This document shows positions 40,068-49,794 of a stretch of DNA of 64,000 nt, one piece after another. Source of the DNA: Candidatus Tumulicola sp. (GTDB lineage: Bacteria > Vulcanimicrobiota > Vulcanimicrobiia > Eremiobacterales > Eremiobacteraceae); NCBI GenBank assembly GCA_035601835.1, contig DATNNM010000011.1, forward strand, positions 248,001-312,000, given 5' to 3'. The position numbers were made by a program, and so were the translations under genes. Under the pieces are notes generated by a model that was given only the letters and a program-made list of their open reading frames with translations, did not search any database and had not been told where the DNA came from. Position 1 is the stretch's first letter; each line of letters starts with the position of its first letter.

Positions 40068-42565
40068 GCGCCGATACGACGAGCGAAGCTCGACCAATAC
40101 CCGCGTACGAGCCGCAGGTCATCGAGCCGAAGTGGCAGCGCATCTGGGCGGAGCGCGCGCAGAACGAGGTCCACGAAGATCCCTCGCGCCAAAAATTCTA
40201 TCTGCTCGAAATGCTGCCGTACGCGAGCGGCGACCTGCATGTCGGCCATGCCCGCAACTACGCGCTCGGCGACATCGTCGGACGCTATCGCCGCATGCGC
40301 GGACGCAACGTCATGCACCCGATCGGCTGGGATGCGTTCGGCTTGCCTGCCGAAAACGCGGCGATCCAGCGCGGCGTGCACCCAGCCGACTGGACCGAGG
40401 CGAACATCGCAAATATGCGCAGCCAACTCCAGCGCCTCGGCGTCGCCATCGACTGGACGCGCGAGATCGACACATCCTCGCCTGAGTATTACCGCTGGAC
40501 GCAATGGTTGTTCTTGCTCATGCATCGCCGCGGGCTCGCCTATAAGAAGGAAGCGCCCGTCAATTGGTGCCCCACCGACCTGACCATCCTCGCCAACGAG
40601 CAGGCGGAGGGCGGGGTGTGCTGGCGCTGCGGCTCGCGCGTCGAGCAGCGCATGGTCAATCAATGGTTTTTCCGCACCACCGCGTACGCAGAACAACTCC
40701 TGGCCGGACTCGACAAACTCAGCGGCTGGCCCGAACGCATCAAGACGATGCAGCGCAACTGGATCGGGCGCAGCGAAGGCGTCACCTTCTCGTTCGACGT
40801 CGAAGGCGTCAGCGGCAAGATCCCGGTCTTCACGACGCGCATCGACACGCTTTTCGGCGTCACGTTCGTCGCGATCGCGCCGGAGCATCCGCTCGTCGCC
40901 GAGATCGTCAAGGGCAAAGCGCAGGCAAAGGACGTCGCCGAGTTCGCAGCCGGCCTGAAGACCAAGAGCGAGCTCGAGCGCACGCAGCTCATGGAGAAAC
41001 TTGGCGTCTTCTCCGGCGGCTATGCGCTTCATCCGCTGACCGGCGCACGCGTGCCCATCTGGGTGACCAACTACATCGTGACGAGTTACGGCGGCGGCGC
41101 GGTCATGGGCGTGCCGGCGCACGATCAGCGCGACTTCGAGTTCGCTCGCAAGTACGGACTCGAAGTCAAGACGGTGGTCGCGCCGCAGCAACCCGGGGCG
41201 AAGGCGCCCGCGACCCAGGCGTTTGTCGAGGACGGCGTGCTGGTCGATTCCGGCGAGTTCGACGGCCAGCCGAGCGCGCAAGCCCGCGCGAACATCGCGC
41301 GCCGGCTGATCGAACGCGGCATCGGCGAAGAGACGGTCAATTACAAGCTGCGCGACTGGCTCATCTCGCGTCAGCGCTATTGGGGCGCGCCGATCCCGTT
41401 CGTCAATTGCCCCGACCATGGACTCGTGCCGGTGCCCGAAGATCAACTGCCGGTGCTGCTGCCGCACGACGCTCCGTTCACCGGCGTGCAAGGCAGTCCG
41501 TTGGAACATGTGCCTTCCTTCATGAACACCACGTGCCCGAAATGCGGCAAGCCGGCCAAGCGTGAAGCCGACACGATGGACACGTTCATGTGCTCGTCGT
41601 GGTACTATTTGCGCTACTTGAGTCCGCATGAAGACAAGGCGCCGTGGAACAAAGAGGCGGTGGACTACTGGATGCCGGTGGATCAGTACATCGGCGGCGC
41701 CGAGCACGCCGTCATGCACCTCATGTACGCGCGCTTTTTCTACAAGGTGCTGGCGGATGAAGGCATGGTGCCGGGCGACGAACCGTTCACGCGGCTGTTC
41801 AACCAAGGCTTCGTGCTTGGCGAGAACAACGAGAAGATGAGCAAGTCTCGCGGCAACGTCATCAGCATCGACGACACGGCCGACCGCTACGGCGTGGATG
41901 CGCTGCGCCTATTCGAGATGTTCGCCGCACCGCCCGGAGCAGATTTCCCCTGGTCGACGACGGGCATCGCAGGCGCCACTCGCACGCTTCAGCGCGTGTG
42001 GCGGCTCGTGCTGGCCAACATCGACGCGTTCTCAGGCAAGCAGCCAGCTGGCGCCTCAAACGGGAGCGCTGATACCGCGCTGCGCTACAGCACGCATGCC
42101 AAGATCAAGCAGATCACGGAAGAATTTGGCGACCGGCTGCACGTGAACACGTCGGTTGCGGCGATCATGACGCTGCTGAACGATCTCGAAGCGTACGCGA
42201 GCGCGCATCCGGCGGCACGCTCAGCCGCCTTCAGCGAAGGACTACGAGCGTTGCTGCTATTGCTGGCGCCCTTCGCGCCGCACATCACGGAAGAGCTGTG
42301 GCAGCGCGCCGGCCAGGCGGGCAGCATTCATCTGCAGAGCTGGCCGTCGTACGACGAGACGGCGCTGCGGCGTTCTTTGATCCCGCTGGTGATCCAAGTC
42401 AATGGCAAACACCGCGGCACGCTGGAAGTCGCGCCGGGGACGCCCGAAGAAGCGGTGTTCGAGCAAGCGAAAGACGTCTCAACGGTTCGCGCGCAGCTCG
42501 ACGGCAAAACGGTGCGCAAGCGCATCTTCGTCAAAGACAAGCTGCTGAATATCGTCGCGAACTAG
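40064..42565 (+). CDS. leuS: Leucyl-tRNA synthetase
   Basis: 833 aa class I synthetase. HVGH (59-62) in PYASGDLHVGHARNY; CP1 editing domain with TTRIDTLFGVTF and YGGGAVMGVPAHDQRDFEF; zinc motif CPKCGKPAKREADTMDTFMC; KMSKS at 591-595. ATG 40064 overlaps the upstream stop. At the end of the editing domain the linker reads PGAKAPATQ, similar to the palindrome-derived GAKAPAL in other genes. Confidence 0.96.
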   Translation: MSADTTSEARPIPAYEPQVIEPKWQRIWAERAQNEVHEDPSRQKFYLLEMLPYASGDLHVGHARNYALGDIVGRYRRMRGRNVMHPIGWDAFGLPAENAAIQRGVHPADWTEANIANMRSQLQRLGVAIDWTREIDTSSPEYYRWTQWLFLLMHRRGLAYKKEAPVNWCPTDLTILANEQAEGGVCWRCGSRVEQRMVNQWFFRTTAYAEQLLAGLDKLSGWPERIKTMQRNWIGRSEGVTFSFDVEGVSGKIPVFTTRIDTLFGVTFVAIAPEHPLVAEIVKGKAQAKDVAEFAAGLKTKSELERTQLMEKLGVFSGGYALHPLTGARVPIWVTNYIVTSYGGGAVMGVPAHDQRDFEFARKYGLEVKTVVAPQQPGAKAPATQAFVEDGVLVDSGEFDGQPSAQARANIARRLIERGIGEETVNYKLRDWLISRQRYWGAPIPFVNCPDHGLVPVPEDQLPVLLPHDAPFTGVQGSPLEHVPSFMNTTCPKCGKPAKREADTMDTFMCSSWYYLRYLSPHEDKAPWNKEAVDYWMPVDQYIGGAEHAVMHLMYARFFYKVLADEGMVPGDEPFTRLFNQGFVLGENNEKMSKSRGNVISIDDTADRYGVDALRLFEMFAAPPGADFPWSTTGIAGATRTLQRVWRLVLANIDAFSGKQPAGASNGSADTALRYSTHAKIKQITEEFGDRLHVNTSVAAIMTLLNDLEAYASAHPAARSAAFSEGLRALLLLLAPFAPHITEELWQRAGQAGSIHLQSWPSYDETALRRSLIPLVIQVNGKHRGTLEVAPGTPEEAVFEQAKDVSTVRAQLDGKTVRKRIFVKDKLLNIVAN

Positions 42566-42566
42566 A

Positions 42567-43001
42567 CTAGCCGCCCTCGAGGACGCGCTTGAGTTCAGCG
42601 AGGCAAGCCACTTCGCTTTGCATCGACTTGGCGATCATGCCGCCCATGAGTTTCGCCATGCCTGATGGCTCGCACGAAAGGCCGAAGGTGACTTGCGTCG
42701 ATCCGCCCTTGTCGTCGAACTGATAGTAGCCCTCAGGACGCACCGGTCCGGCGACCGCGCGGAATTCCAAGCGCCGATTCGGCTCGTACTTCGTGACCTC
42801 GTAGTCGGCAGGCACGTCGCCCATCGGCCCGCCCTTCACGCGCTGCATGTACACCGCCCCGACGCTGTCCTTGGAGCCTGACTTGAGCTTGATGCTGACG
42901 ACGGCAGGCCGCCAACGCGGCGCCGTTTCTCCGTCCGCAACGAAAGCGAAGACATCGCCGACAGGACGATTGATGGTGATGCTGTTTTGCGCGGTCAACA
43001 T
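42567..43001 (-). CDS. SRPBCC-family (polyketide cyclase-like) protein
   Basis: 144 aa START/Bet v 1-type hydrophobic pocket protein: ITINRPVGDVFAFVADGETA at the N-terminus, RRLEFRAVAGPVRPEGYYQF in the middle and a long C-terminal helix. Ligand unknown. ATG 43001 chosen; an upstream in-frame start would add 45 Arg-rich residues. Lies 14 nt after the epimerase stop. Confidence 0.85.
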   Translation of the reverse strand: MLTAQNSITINRPVGDVFAFVADGETAPRWRPAVVSIKLKSGSKDSVGAVYMQRVKGGPMGDVPADYEVTKYEPNRRLEFRAVAGPVRPEGYYQFDDKGGSTQVTFGLSCEPSGMAKLMGGMIAKSMQSEVACLAELKRVLEGG

Positions 43002-43015
43002 GATCCGTTTTCTCC

Positions 43016-43957
43016 TCAGTCGCTCGCCACTTGGGCTGCGCGCGCGCTTTCGACGGTCAGCTTGATTCCTTCGGCGAGCGCGACGGACGGCTGCCAACCG
43101 AGCAGCTTTTTCGCCTTGCTCGCGTCGAACACGCACGCTCTGACGTCGCCGGCCCGCTTGGGCGCATGCACGACCTCGACGTCGCGGCCGACCTCCTGCG
43201 CGATCGCCCGATGCAATGCATTGACCGATGTGCCGGACCCCGTGCCGATGTTCATGATCTCGTCATCAGCCTTTTCGAGCGCGGCCACGTTCGCGCGGGC
43301 TACGTCGCTGACGTAGACGTAGTCTTTTTGCTGCTCGCCATCCCAGTCGATGCGGATCGGCTCACCGCGCAGCATGCGCGTGGCGAAGATAGCGATGACG
43401 CCCGCCTCACCGTTGGGATCCTGTCGCGGACCATACACGTTGCCATATCGGAGTGCGGTGTATTTCAGACCGGCCGCCTCGCTGAAGTAGCGCAGGTAGT
43501 GTTCCCCGACCATTTTGGAGATGCCGTACGGCGACTCGGGGATCTGCGGATGGCGCTCATCGATCGGAAGGTACTGCGGCATGCCGTAGGTCGCGGAAGA
43601 AGATGCGAAAATGAACTTGCGCGCTTGCGACTTGACGCTCGCCTGGAGGATGTTCAACAGACCGCGGACGTTGACGTCCGCGTCGTGCTGCGGGTCCTGG
43701 GTCGAAAGCAAGACGCTGTGCTGCGCGGCGTGATGGCACACGACTTCCGGCCGGAACAGCTGCGTGAAGATCTCGCCGATGTCCGGGTCACGGATGTCGC
43801 GGTCGTAGAACGCCGCGCGGGGATTGACGTGCTCACGGCGGCCGCCGCCATGCACCCAAAGATCGTCGATGACGGCGACTTCGTGCCCGGCGGAGAGAAA
43901 GGCGTCCACCACGTGCGAGCCGATGAAGCCCGCGCCGCCCGTGACCAGGATGCGCAA
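43016..43957 (-). CDS. NAD-dependent sugar epimerase (UDP-glucose 4-epimerase-like)
   Basis: 313 aa extended SDR. TGGAGFIGSH at 6-15, ASSSATYG, SPYGISKMVGEHYLR with catalytic Tyr-x3-Lys, ALRYGNVYGPRQDPNGEAGV. GalE-like; the exact sugar is not certain. May supply nucleotide sugars for the polysaccharide operon at 47.5 kb. Confidence 0.9.
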   Translation of the reverse strand: MRILVTGGAGFIGSHVVDAFLSAGHEVAVIDDLWVHGGGRREHVNPRAAFYDRDIRDPDIGEIFTQLFRPEVVCHHAAQHSVLLSTQDPQHDADVNVRGLLNILQASVKSQARKFIFASSSATYGMPQYLPIDERHPQIPESPYGISKMVGEHYLRYFSEAAGLKYTALRYGNVYGPRQDPNGEAGVIAIFATRMLRGEPIRIDWDGEQQKDYVYVSDVARANVAALEKADDEIMNIGTGSGTSVNALHRAIAQEVGRDVEVVHAPKRAGDVRACVFDASKAKKLLGWQPSVALAEGIKLTVESARAAQVASD

Positions 43958-43966
43958 CGTGGCGGA

Positions 43967-44038
43967 CTAGAGGGTGAGGTGCCCGCTGATCAGCAGCAAG
44001 ACCAAGATCAGCAAGAATATGAGGAGCGTGCTGGACAT
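43967..44038 (-). CDS. 23-aa hydrophobic micropeptide (GHLTL)
   Basis: ATG 44038 with a very strong GGGGGTGA ribosome site. MSSTLLIFLLILVLLLISGH then LTL. A single hydrophobic helix. Paralogue of the 26-aa peptide just upstream; both end in GHLxL. Confidence 0.65.
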   Translation of the reverse strand: MSSTLLIFLLILVLLLISGHLTL

Positions 44039-44072
44039 CAGTTCACCCCCCTTTCAGCATGTAACGTCGGGT

Positions 44073-44153
44073 CTACAGCTTCAGGTGACCCGTCACCGCG
44101 AGGAAGATGAGGACGAGCAAAACGATGATCAAGACGGTATCGTCAGCGTACAT
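44073..44153 (-). CDS. 26-aa hydrophobic micropeptide (GHLKL)
   Basis: ATG 44153, GGGAGG ribosome site just before it. MYADDTVLIIVLLVLIFLAV then TGHLKL. Tandem with the 23-aa peptide, 34 nt apart. Same length class, hydrophobic core and C-terminal GHLxL. Confidence 0.65.
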   Translation of the reverse strand: MYADDTVLIIVLLVLIFLAVTGHLKL

Positions 44154-44282
44154 TTTTCCTCCCGTGGAGCCGCGCGGTCGCGGTCCTAGGACTACCCCTT
44201 CCACTGAGAACTGTGATGTACCTCGCAGTGCCCCCTCATCCGGCTCAAGCTGAGCCGCCAGGCGTTCGATAACCATAATAAG

Positions 44283-44861
44283 ATGTGCGAGCAATGCGCG
44301 TCGCCGAAAATCGATCGGCGCGCTTTCGTCCTTGGCGGCTTGGGCATCGCCGCGACTATTTCGCTGGCGCCATTCGAGCTTGCAGCAGCCGCGAGCGATT
44401 CTTCGCGTTGGAATCTATGGCTCGAACGCTCCGACACGGGCGAGCAGTCGTATGCTCCGTTCACACGTGACGGAAAAACATTATACTTCCCCGGCTACAA
44501 GCAGCTGTGCGCCGTGCTGCGCGACGAACACGTGCCGATCTATCGGGGCTGGGTGAAGATCCCAATCCGCACCGTTGAAGTGCTATGGTCGGTGCAGCAA
44601 TACCTGATACGCGCGGGCGTGAGCGAGCCGCTCGTCGTGCACAGCGGCTACCGCACGCCCGAAACCAACGCCGCGACCGAAGGTGCGGCGTGGAACTCGC
44701 TGCACATGTACGGCCGCGCCGTCGATTTTCACGTGCGCGGCGTGGACACCGACGAGTTGGCGGGTATCTGCTATGCTTGCCCCGATAGCGGCGGCGTCGG
44801 CAACTACGCCGGCGGCTGGGTGCACATCGACACGGGCCCGAAGCGCTCCTGGACCGGCTAA
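44283..44861 (+). CDS. Tat-exported DUF882/M15-like peptidase
   Basis: 192 aa. Tat signal DRRAFVLGGLGIAATISLAP. Mature domain has VHSGYRTPETN, SLHMYGRAVDFHV and GGVGNYAGGWVHIDTG, the zinc-binding pattern of YcbK/peptidase M15A. Likely acts on peptidoglycan in the periplasm. Confidence 0.88.
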   Translation: MCEQCASPKIDRRAFVLGGLGIAATISLAPFELAAAASDSSRWNLWLERSDTGEQSYAPFTRDGKTLYFPGYKQLCAVLRDEHVPIYRGWVKIPIRTVEVLWSVQQYLIRAGVSEPLVVHSGYRTPETNAATEGAAWNSLHMYGRAVDFHVRGVDTDELAGICYACPDSGGVGNYAGGWVHIDTGPKRSWTG

Positions 44862-44902
44862 CTCCACCTTGACATAGCGCGCTGCGACCGTGATATGAGG
44901 GC

Positions 44903-47329
44903 GTGGCGCCACTCGTTGAACAACTGCGCGCAGGTCACGCTTTTGCCGTGGCCTTCGGCGCTTATGCTTTCGGAGTCATCGTCGCGGCGCGCGGCTTTCC
45001 GTGGACAACGGGTCTTGCTGGGTTGGCGCTGGTCGCCGCTCTCACAGCGGCGCTTCGACCTTCGCGCGCTGTCCGCGAACTCGCCTTTGTCGTCTGTGCC
45101 GCGGCAGGCATAGGGCTCCTTAGCGCAAGCACCGCGTTGTGGCGCGTCGAGCATCGCTCATTCGCAACGCTTGACGGCAGGCACATCGTGGTCGAAGCGA
45201 TCGCGCTTGAGCGTCCGCGACCGAGCGGAAACGGTGTCTCCGTTCGTGTCCGCATCGAAAGCGTCCAGTCGCCCGCAAATCGGGCGGCAAGCGACCTCGT
45301 CGGCACCGGCGCCCTGGTGGAGCTTCCGGGCGATCTGGAGCATGCGGAGCTCGCGGGCAAGCTGGTGCGCCTGCGAGCGAGGCTAGACATGCCCGCCGGA
45401 GTACGCAACGAGGGCGAGCCTTCGGAGCGCGACACGCTTGCCGAGCAAGGCGTCGCCGTCGTGCTGACCGTGCATCGTGCAGCGGACATCTTGGATCTCG
45501 GCGAGTCGCACGATTGGCGCGCTCGGTTGGCTCGCGTTCGCGTGCGTGCCGCAGCAGCCGTGGAATCTCGCTTGCCGCCATTGGAGGCGACGGTCCTCGA
45601 AGGCATCCTATGGGGTGATCGCGGCAACTTGCCCGCGACCATGCGCCAAGAATTTTCGGACACCGGCACGGTGCACGTGCTCACGACCGCGGGGCTGCAT
45701 CTGGGCATCATGGCCGCGCTCGTCGCCGGTCTGCTGTCGTTCTTGCCGATTCCAAGACCGGCCCGCGTCGCGCTCACCCTTGGCGCGGCGTGGGGCTATG
45801 CCGCGCTTGCCGGAATGCATCTGCCTACGCTGCGAGCGGCCACCATGCTGACAGCGGGTGCTATCGCATACGAAGCAGGCCGAGGCCGCTCGCCCTCGGC
45901 TGCGCTCGCCGCCGCGGCATTTGCCGTCGGGCTGCCGCATCCGCTTGCCATCCTCACGCCGTCATTTTCGATGTCGTTCGCATGCGTTGGCGGGATCGCG
46001 CTGCTTTCGCCGGCGCTCGCCGCTTGCGGACTTCGCGAGGGTGACAACTGCCCGCGCTTTGTCGCCGAGCTAGCGCGCACCAGCAGCGCCGTGCAGTTGG
46101 CGCTCTGGCCGCTGCAAGCGCTATATTTCAACGCGTTCACGCCATATGCGATCGCCGCGAACATGCTCGTCGTGCCGCTGGTCGGCCTGGTCATGGCGGC
46201 AGGTACGGCCTACGCATCTACGGCCCTGTGGTTTCCGCCGCTCGCGGCTCCGCTCTCCAACCTGTGCTGGTGGGCGCTGGCGTTCGTCATCGGCGCCGTT
46301 GAAAAAATCGCCACGTTGCCACATGCCCATATCGACGTGCCGCCGCCGAGTCACGCGTTCATCATCCTCTACTGGGCCGGGCTCGCAGCGTTTGCGTGGG
46401 CGGCGCACAAACAGCTGGAATGGAAGCGCGCTGCGCCCTGGGCGATCGGGGCGTCCTTGGCGCTCGCGCTTGTCTATTGCGCGCCGGGCATCGCGGCCGC
46501 ACTCGATCCGCGTTTGCGCTTCGATGCGATCGACGTCGGCCAAGCGGATTGCTTGCTGATCCGAGCGCCCGGCATGCACGCGATGCTGGTCGACGGCGGA
46601 GGCAGGCTGGAACGCGTTGGAAGCACAAGCGTCGTCGCGCAACCGATCGGCGATCGCATCGCCGCGCGCACCGTGTTGCCGTTTCTGCTACGGCACTGGG
46701 TCCTACAACTTGACGCCGTGGTGCTGACCCATCCACACGGCGATCACGCAGGCGGGCTCCCGCTGATCCTCACGCGCCAGCGCGTCGGTGCGCTGTACGA
46801 CTCAGCTCAACTCTACAGCGGGCCGGCCTATCAACGCGCACTCGACGCCGCGCGCGAGCGTCATATCCCATGGCTGAGAGCACAGCGTGGCGTGACCTTC
46901 AGGCTCGGGCCCTCCGCCCGCGTCAAGATCCTCGCCCCCGAGCTGCCGCTGATCACCGGCACCGCATCCGACATCAACAACAACTCCGTGGTGTTGCGCA
47001 TCGAGTTTGGCAAGATCGCCATATTGCTGACCGGCGACGCGCAATCCGAAGCAGAAGCGCGTCTGCTATCGCACGGAAGAGCCGATGTGCGCGCCGACGT
47101 CCTAAAAGTCGGTCATCATGGCAGCGCCTACTCGTCGACGCCTGACTTCTTAGCCGCCGTACGCCCGAAGATCGCGGTCATCTCATGTGGCCGGCACAAC
47201 GTGTTCGGCCACCCAAGCCCGCAGACGCTCGCGGCATTGCAGGACGCCGGCGCTGAAGTCTATCGCACGGACTTAAGCGGGGGCATAACCCTGATCAGCA
47301 ACGGCAGTGCGATCAGCGTTTTGCGATAG
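44903..47329 (+). CDS. comEC: Competence DNA channel ComEC/Rec2
   Basis: 808 aa. N-terminal helices and a DUF4131-like extracellular part, central competence domain (LEGILWGDRGNLPATMRQEF; TAGLHLGIMAALVAGLLSFL), further helices, and a C-terminal metallo-beta-lactamase domain with VVLTHPHGDHAGG, SVVLRIEFGKIAILLTGDAQ and KVGHHGS. Inner-membrane channel for single-stranded DNA. GTG start 44903. Confidence 0.93.
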   Translation: MAPLVEQLRAGHAFAVAFGAYAFGVIVAARGFPWTTGLAGLALVAALTAALRPSRAVRELAFVVCAAAGIGLLSASTALWRVEHRSFATLDGRHIVVEAIALERPRPSGNGVSVRVRIESVQSPANRAASDLVGTGALVELPGDLEHAELAGKLVRLRARLDMPAGVRNEGEPSERDTLAEQGVAVVLTVHRAADILDLGESHDWRARLARVRVRAAAAVESRLPPLEATVLEGILWGDRGNLPATMRQEFSDTGTVHVLTTAGLHLGIMAALVAGLLSFLPIPRPARVALTLGAAWGYAALAGMHLPTLRAATMLTAGAIAYEAGRGRSPSAALAAAAFAVGLPHPLAILTPSFSMSFACVGGIALLSPALAACGLREGDNCPRFVAELARTSSAVQLALWPLQALYFNAFTPYAIAANMLVVPLVGLVMAAGTAYASTALWFPPLAAPLSNLCWWALAFVIGAVEKIATLPHAHIDVPPPSHAFIILYWAGLAAFAWAAHKQLEWKRAAPWAIGASLALALVYCAPGIAAALDPRLRFDAIDVGQADCLLIRAPGMHAMLVDGGGRLERVGSTSVVAQPIGDRIAARTVLPFLLRHWVLQLDAVVLTHPHGDHAGGLPLILTRQRVGALYDSAQLYSGPAYQRALDAARERHIPWLRAQRGVTFRLGPSARVKILAPELPLITGTASDINNNSVVLRIEFGKIAILLTGDAQSEAEARLLSHGRADVRADVLKVGHHGSAYSSTPDFLAAVRPKIAVISCGRHNVFGHPSPQTLAALQDAGAEVYRTDLSGGITLISNGSAISVLR

Positions 47330-47414
47330 CTTCTTAGCGCCGATTAGACCCCTAAATAACGCCTCGCAGCCAGCGGATTATGTAACGAAAACGGTGTGAG
47401 CCCGGTCATACTAA

Positions 47415-47463
47415 ATGCCGATAATAGGTATGAATACCGGCATGGGATTCTGTTGTAGAATCC
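47415..47463. promoter_or_regulatory. Two inverted repeats in the leader of the polysaccharide operon
   Basis: First: ATGCCG...CGGCAT (47415-47443) enclosing GGTATGAATACC. Second: GGATTC/GAATCC (47445-47463) with a 7-nt loop. Both lie between the comEC stop and the TTG start at 47489. Candidate operators or leader hairpins. Confidence 0.4.
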
Positions 47464-47488
47464 TGTAGCGCGACCCTAGGAGTTCCCG

Positions 47489-48823
47489 TTGGCGTACCGC
47501 ATAGCGCCTCACGACATCACCTCGCGTGGGACCGCAAAACAAGCTCTGATAGAGGCGATAAAAAGCAAGCGAGCCGGCGTCGGCATCGTGGGGCTGGGTT
47601 ATGTCGGTCTGCCGCTTGCCACCAGTTTCTCCGAAGCGGGCTACCACACCATCGGGTTTGAGATCGACGAGTCGAAGGCGCGTCGCATCAACGAGAACCA
47701 AACCTCTGCGCGCTCGCCCGTCGTCGTCGAGATGCTCGCGCGAAAGCGCCTGCGCGCCACCACTGATTTCCGCGAAATAAAGGAATGCGATTGCATCATC
47801 ATTTGCGTTCCCACGCCGCTGACCGATACGCTCGATCCCGATCTTAGCCACATCCGGGCGGCGGTCCAGCAGGTCAAAAAACATCTGCGCCCCGGTCAGC
47901 TGATCGTTCTCGAGTCGACGACCTATCCCGGCTGCACCGATGAGCTGCTCCTCGCCGAGCTGACCCAGACCGGTCTCGAGCTCGACCGCGATTTCTTCGT
48001 CGCATTCTCTCCCGAGCGCGTCGATCCGGGAAATCGAGATTTTGGCATTGCGAATACACCGCGCATCGTCGGCGGATGCAGTCCGGACTCCGCGGAGGCC
48101 GCAGAGGCGCTTTACACCGCGATCACGCCAAACGTGAAAGTGGTCAGTTCGACGCGCGTGGCCGAAACGGCGAAGGTCTTGGAGAACACGTTTCGCGCGG
48201 TCAACATCGCGCTCGTCAACGAGATGGCGCTGATCTGCCGCGAGATGGACATCGATATTTGGGAAGTCATCGACGCTGCGAAGACCAAGCCCTACGGTTT
48301 CATGCCGTTCTATCCGGGACCCGGCGTGGGCGGGCACTGCATCCCGATCGATCCAGCCTACCTGTCATGGAAGGGCAAGCAGTTCGGAGTCGAGTCGCGA
48401 TTCATCCGCCTGGCGCAGCAGATCAACGACGCGATGCCGAAACACGTCGTGCGACTGGTCACCGAGGGCTTGAACGTTGACGGAAAGCCGCTGCGCGGAG
48501 CGCGCATCCTGTTGATCGGCGTCGCGTACAAGCCGGACGTCGACGATATGCGAGAAAGCCCCGCCCTCGAGATCATCAAGCTCCTGCGCGACCAACAAGC
48601 GGATGTCAGCTATCACGATCCGTTCGTCGCGCGGCTTGACGCGGAGCATGCATCGGTCGCACTCGACGACATCGTTTTGCAGAACGCCGATTGCGTCGTC
48701 ATCGTCACGGCGCACACAGGCGTCGATCATAAGTTCATCGGCGAGCGCGCAAAGCTCATCGTCGATACGCGAAACGTCATCCCTAAAGACCTCCCGACCA
48801 AAGCACGGGTCATTCGCCTGTGA
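47489..48823 (+). CDS. Nucleotide-sugar 6-dehydrogenase (UDP-GlcNAc/ManNAc type)
   Basis: 444 aa. GLGYVGLPLA at 35-44, CVPTPLTD, LESTTYPGCTDELL, FSPERVDPGN, catalytic Cys284 in GVGGHCIPIDP, and C-terminal GVAYKPDVDDMRESP. Closest in style to WbpA/VipA/TviB. Start is TTG 47489 with TAGGAG six bases upstream. First gene of a tightly coupled polysaccharide operon. Confidence 0.92.
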   Translation: MAYRIAPHDITSRGTAKQALIEAIKSKRAGVGIVGLGYVGLPLATSFSEAGYHTIGFEIDESKARRINENQTSARSPVVVEMLARKRLRATTDFREIKECDCIIICVPTPLTDTLDPDLSHIRAAVQQVKKHLRPGQLIVLESTTYPGCTDELLLAELTQTGLELDRDFFVAFSPERVDPGNRDFGIANTPRIVGGCSPDSAEAAEALYTAITPNVKVVSSTRVAETAKVLENTFRAVNIALVNEMALICREMDIDIWEVIDAAKTKPYGFMPFYPGPGVGGHCIPIDPAYLSWKGKQFGVESRFIRLAQQINDAMPKHVVRLVTEGLNVDGKPLRGARILLIGVAYKPDVDDMRESPALEIIKLLRDQQADVSYHDPFVARLDAEHASVALDDIVLQNADCVVIVTAHTGVDHKFIGERAKLIVDTRNVIPKDLPTKARVIRL

Positions 48824-49794
48824 AAGTCCTCATCACGGGCGGCGCGGGCTTTATCGGCTCGTACCTGGCTGAGGCCTGCATCCGTCGCGGCGACGCGGTA
48901 TGCGCCCTCGACGACATGTCCACCGGCCGCGAAGCCAACGTCGCGCATCTCGCGGCCAATCCGAATTTTCAACTCATCCAGGGGAGCGTCACGGATGAGA
49001 GCCTCGTAGCCCGCCTCGTCAAAGACTGCGACCAGGTATACCATCTCGCGGCCGCGATCGGCATGCGCCTCGTGCTCGAACGGCCGCTGCGGACGTTCGA
49101 AACGAACGTGCGCGGCACGGAAGTGGTATTCGCGCAAGCCGCCGCCGCCGGCAAATCGGTCTTGTTCACGTCCACCTCCGAGATGTACGGACTGAACGAG
49201 CACAAGCCGAGCCGTGAAGGCGATCACATCGTGCTCGGGGACACGACGAAAAGGCGCTGGAACTACGCCTACACGAAGGCCGCCGGCGAGGTCTTGGCCA
49301 TGGCCTACCACGCGGAGCGGAACATGCCGGTCGCCATCGTCCGGCTTTTCAATACCGTCGGACCCCGGCAGACCGGTCGATATGGCATGGTCATCCCGAC
49401 GTTCGTCCGCCAAGCTCTAGCCGGCGAGCCGCTTACCGTCCACGGTGACGGCTCCCAGACGCGCTGCTTCGCCGACGTGACCGAGGTCGCGGAAGCCCTC
49501 ATCGCGGCGATGAACGAGCCGAAGGCGCGCGGGCAGATCCTCAACATCGGCACGAACGACGAGATCACCATCCGCGATCTGGCGTTGCGCGTGAAGGGCT
49601 TGACGAATTCGTCCTCCGAATTGGTGTACATGTCGCACGAACTGGCCTACGAGCATGAATTCGACGAGATCAAACGACGAATCCCAGATATCTCCTTTGC
49701 CAGGCAGTGCATCGGCTTCAATCCAAGGATTGGGATCGATGCGATACTGCAGGGCGTTATCGCTGAGCAGAAGCGACGCTTAGTCGTGGCGTGA
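48820..49794 (+). CDS. NAD-dependent epimerase/dehydratase
   Basis: 324 aa extended SDR. TGGAGFIGSYLAEACIRRGD, LAAAIGMRLVLERP, SEMYG, NYAYTKAAGE (Tyr-x3-Lys) and RLFNTVGPRQTGRYGMV. The pattern resembles UDP-glucuronate decarboxylase/epimerase enzymes. GTG overlaps the dehydrogenase stop (GTGA). The two enzymes together would make a uronic or amino-uronic sugar nucleotide. Confidence 0.9.
   Translation: MKVLITGGAGFIGSYLAEACIRRGDAVCALDDMSTGREANVAHLAANPNFQLIQGSVTDESLVARLVKDCDQVYHLAAAIGMRLVLERPLRTFETNVRGTEVVFAQAAAAGKSVLFTSTSEMYGLNEHKPSREGDHIVLGDTTKRRWNYAYTKAAGEVLAMAYHAERNMPVAIVRLFNTVGPRQTGRYGMVIPTFVRQALAGEPLTVHGDGSQTRCFADVTEVAEALIAAMNEPKARGQILNIGTNDEITIRDLALRVKGLTNSSSELVYMSHELAYEHEFDEIKRRIPDISFARQCIGFNPRIGIDAILQGVIAEQKRRLVVA

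Noticed and set aside
40022-41806. 594-codon open frame on the minus strand
   Set aside because: It is antisense to leuS, whose motifs are clear. Its sequence is Arg/Ala/His-biased as expected for a shadow frame in GC-rich DNA.
47415-47463. Riboswitch in the polysaccharide operon leader
   Set aside because: The two hairpins do not match any riboswitch I know; listed only as possible operators.
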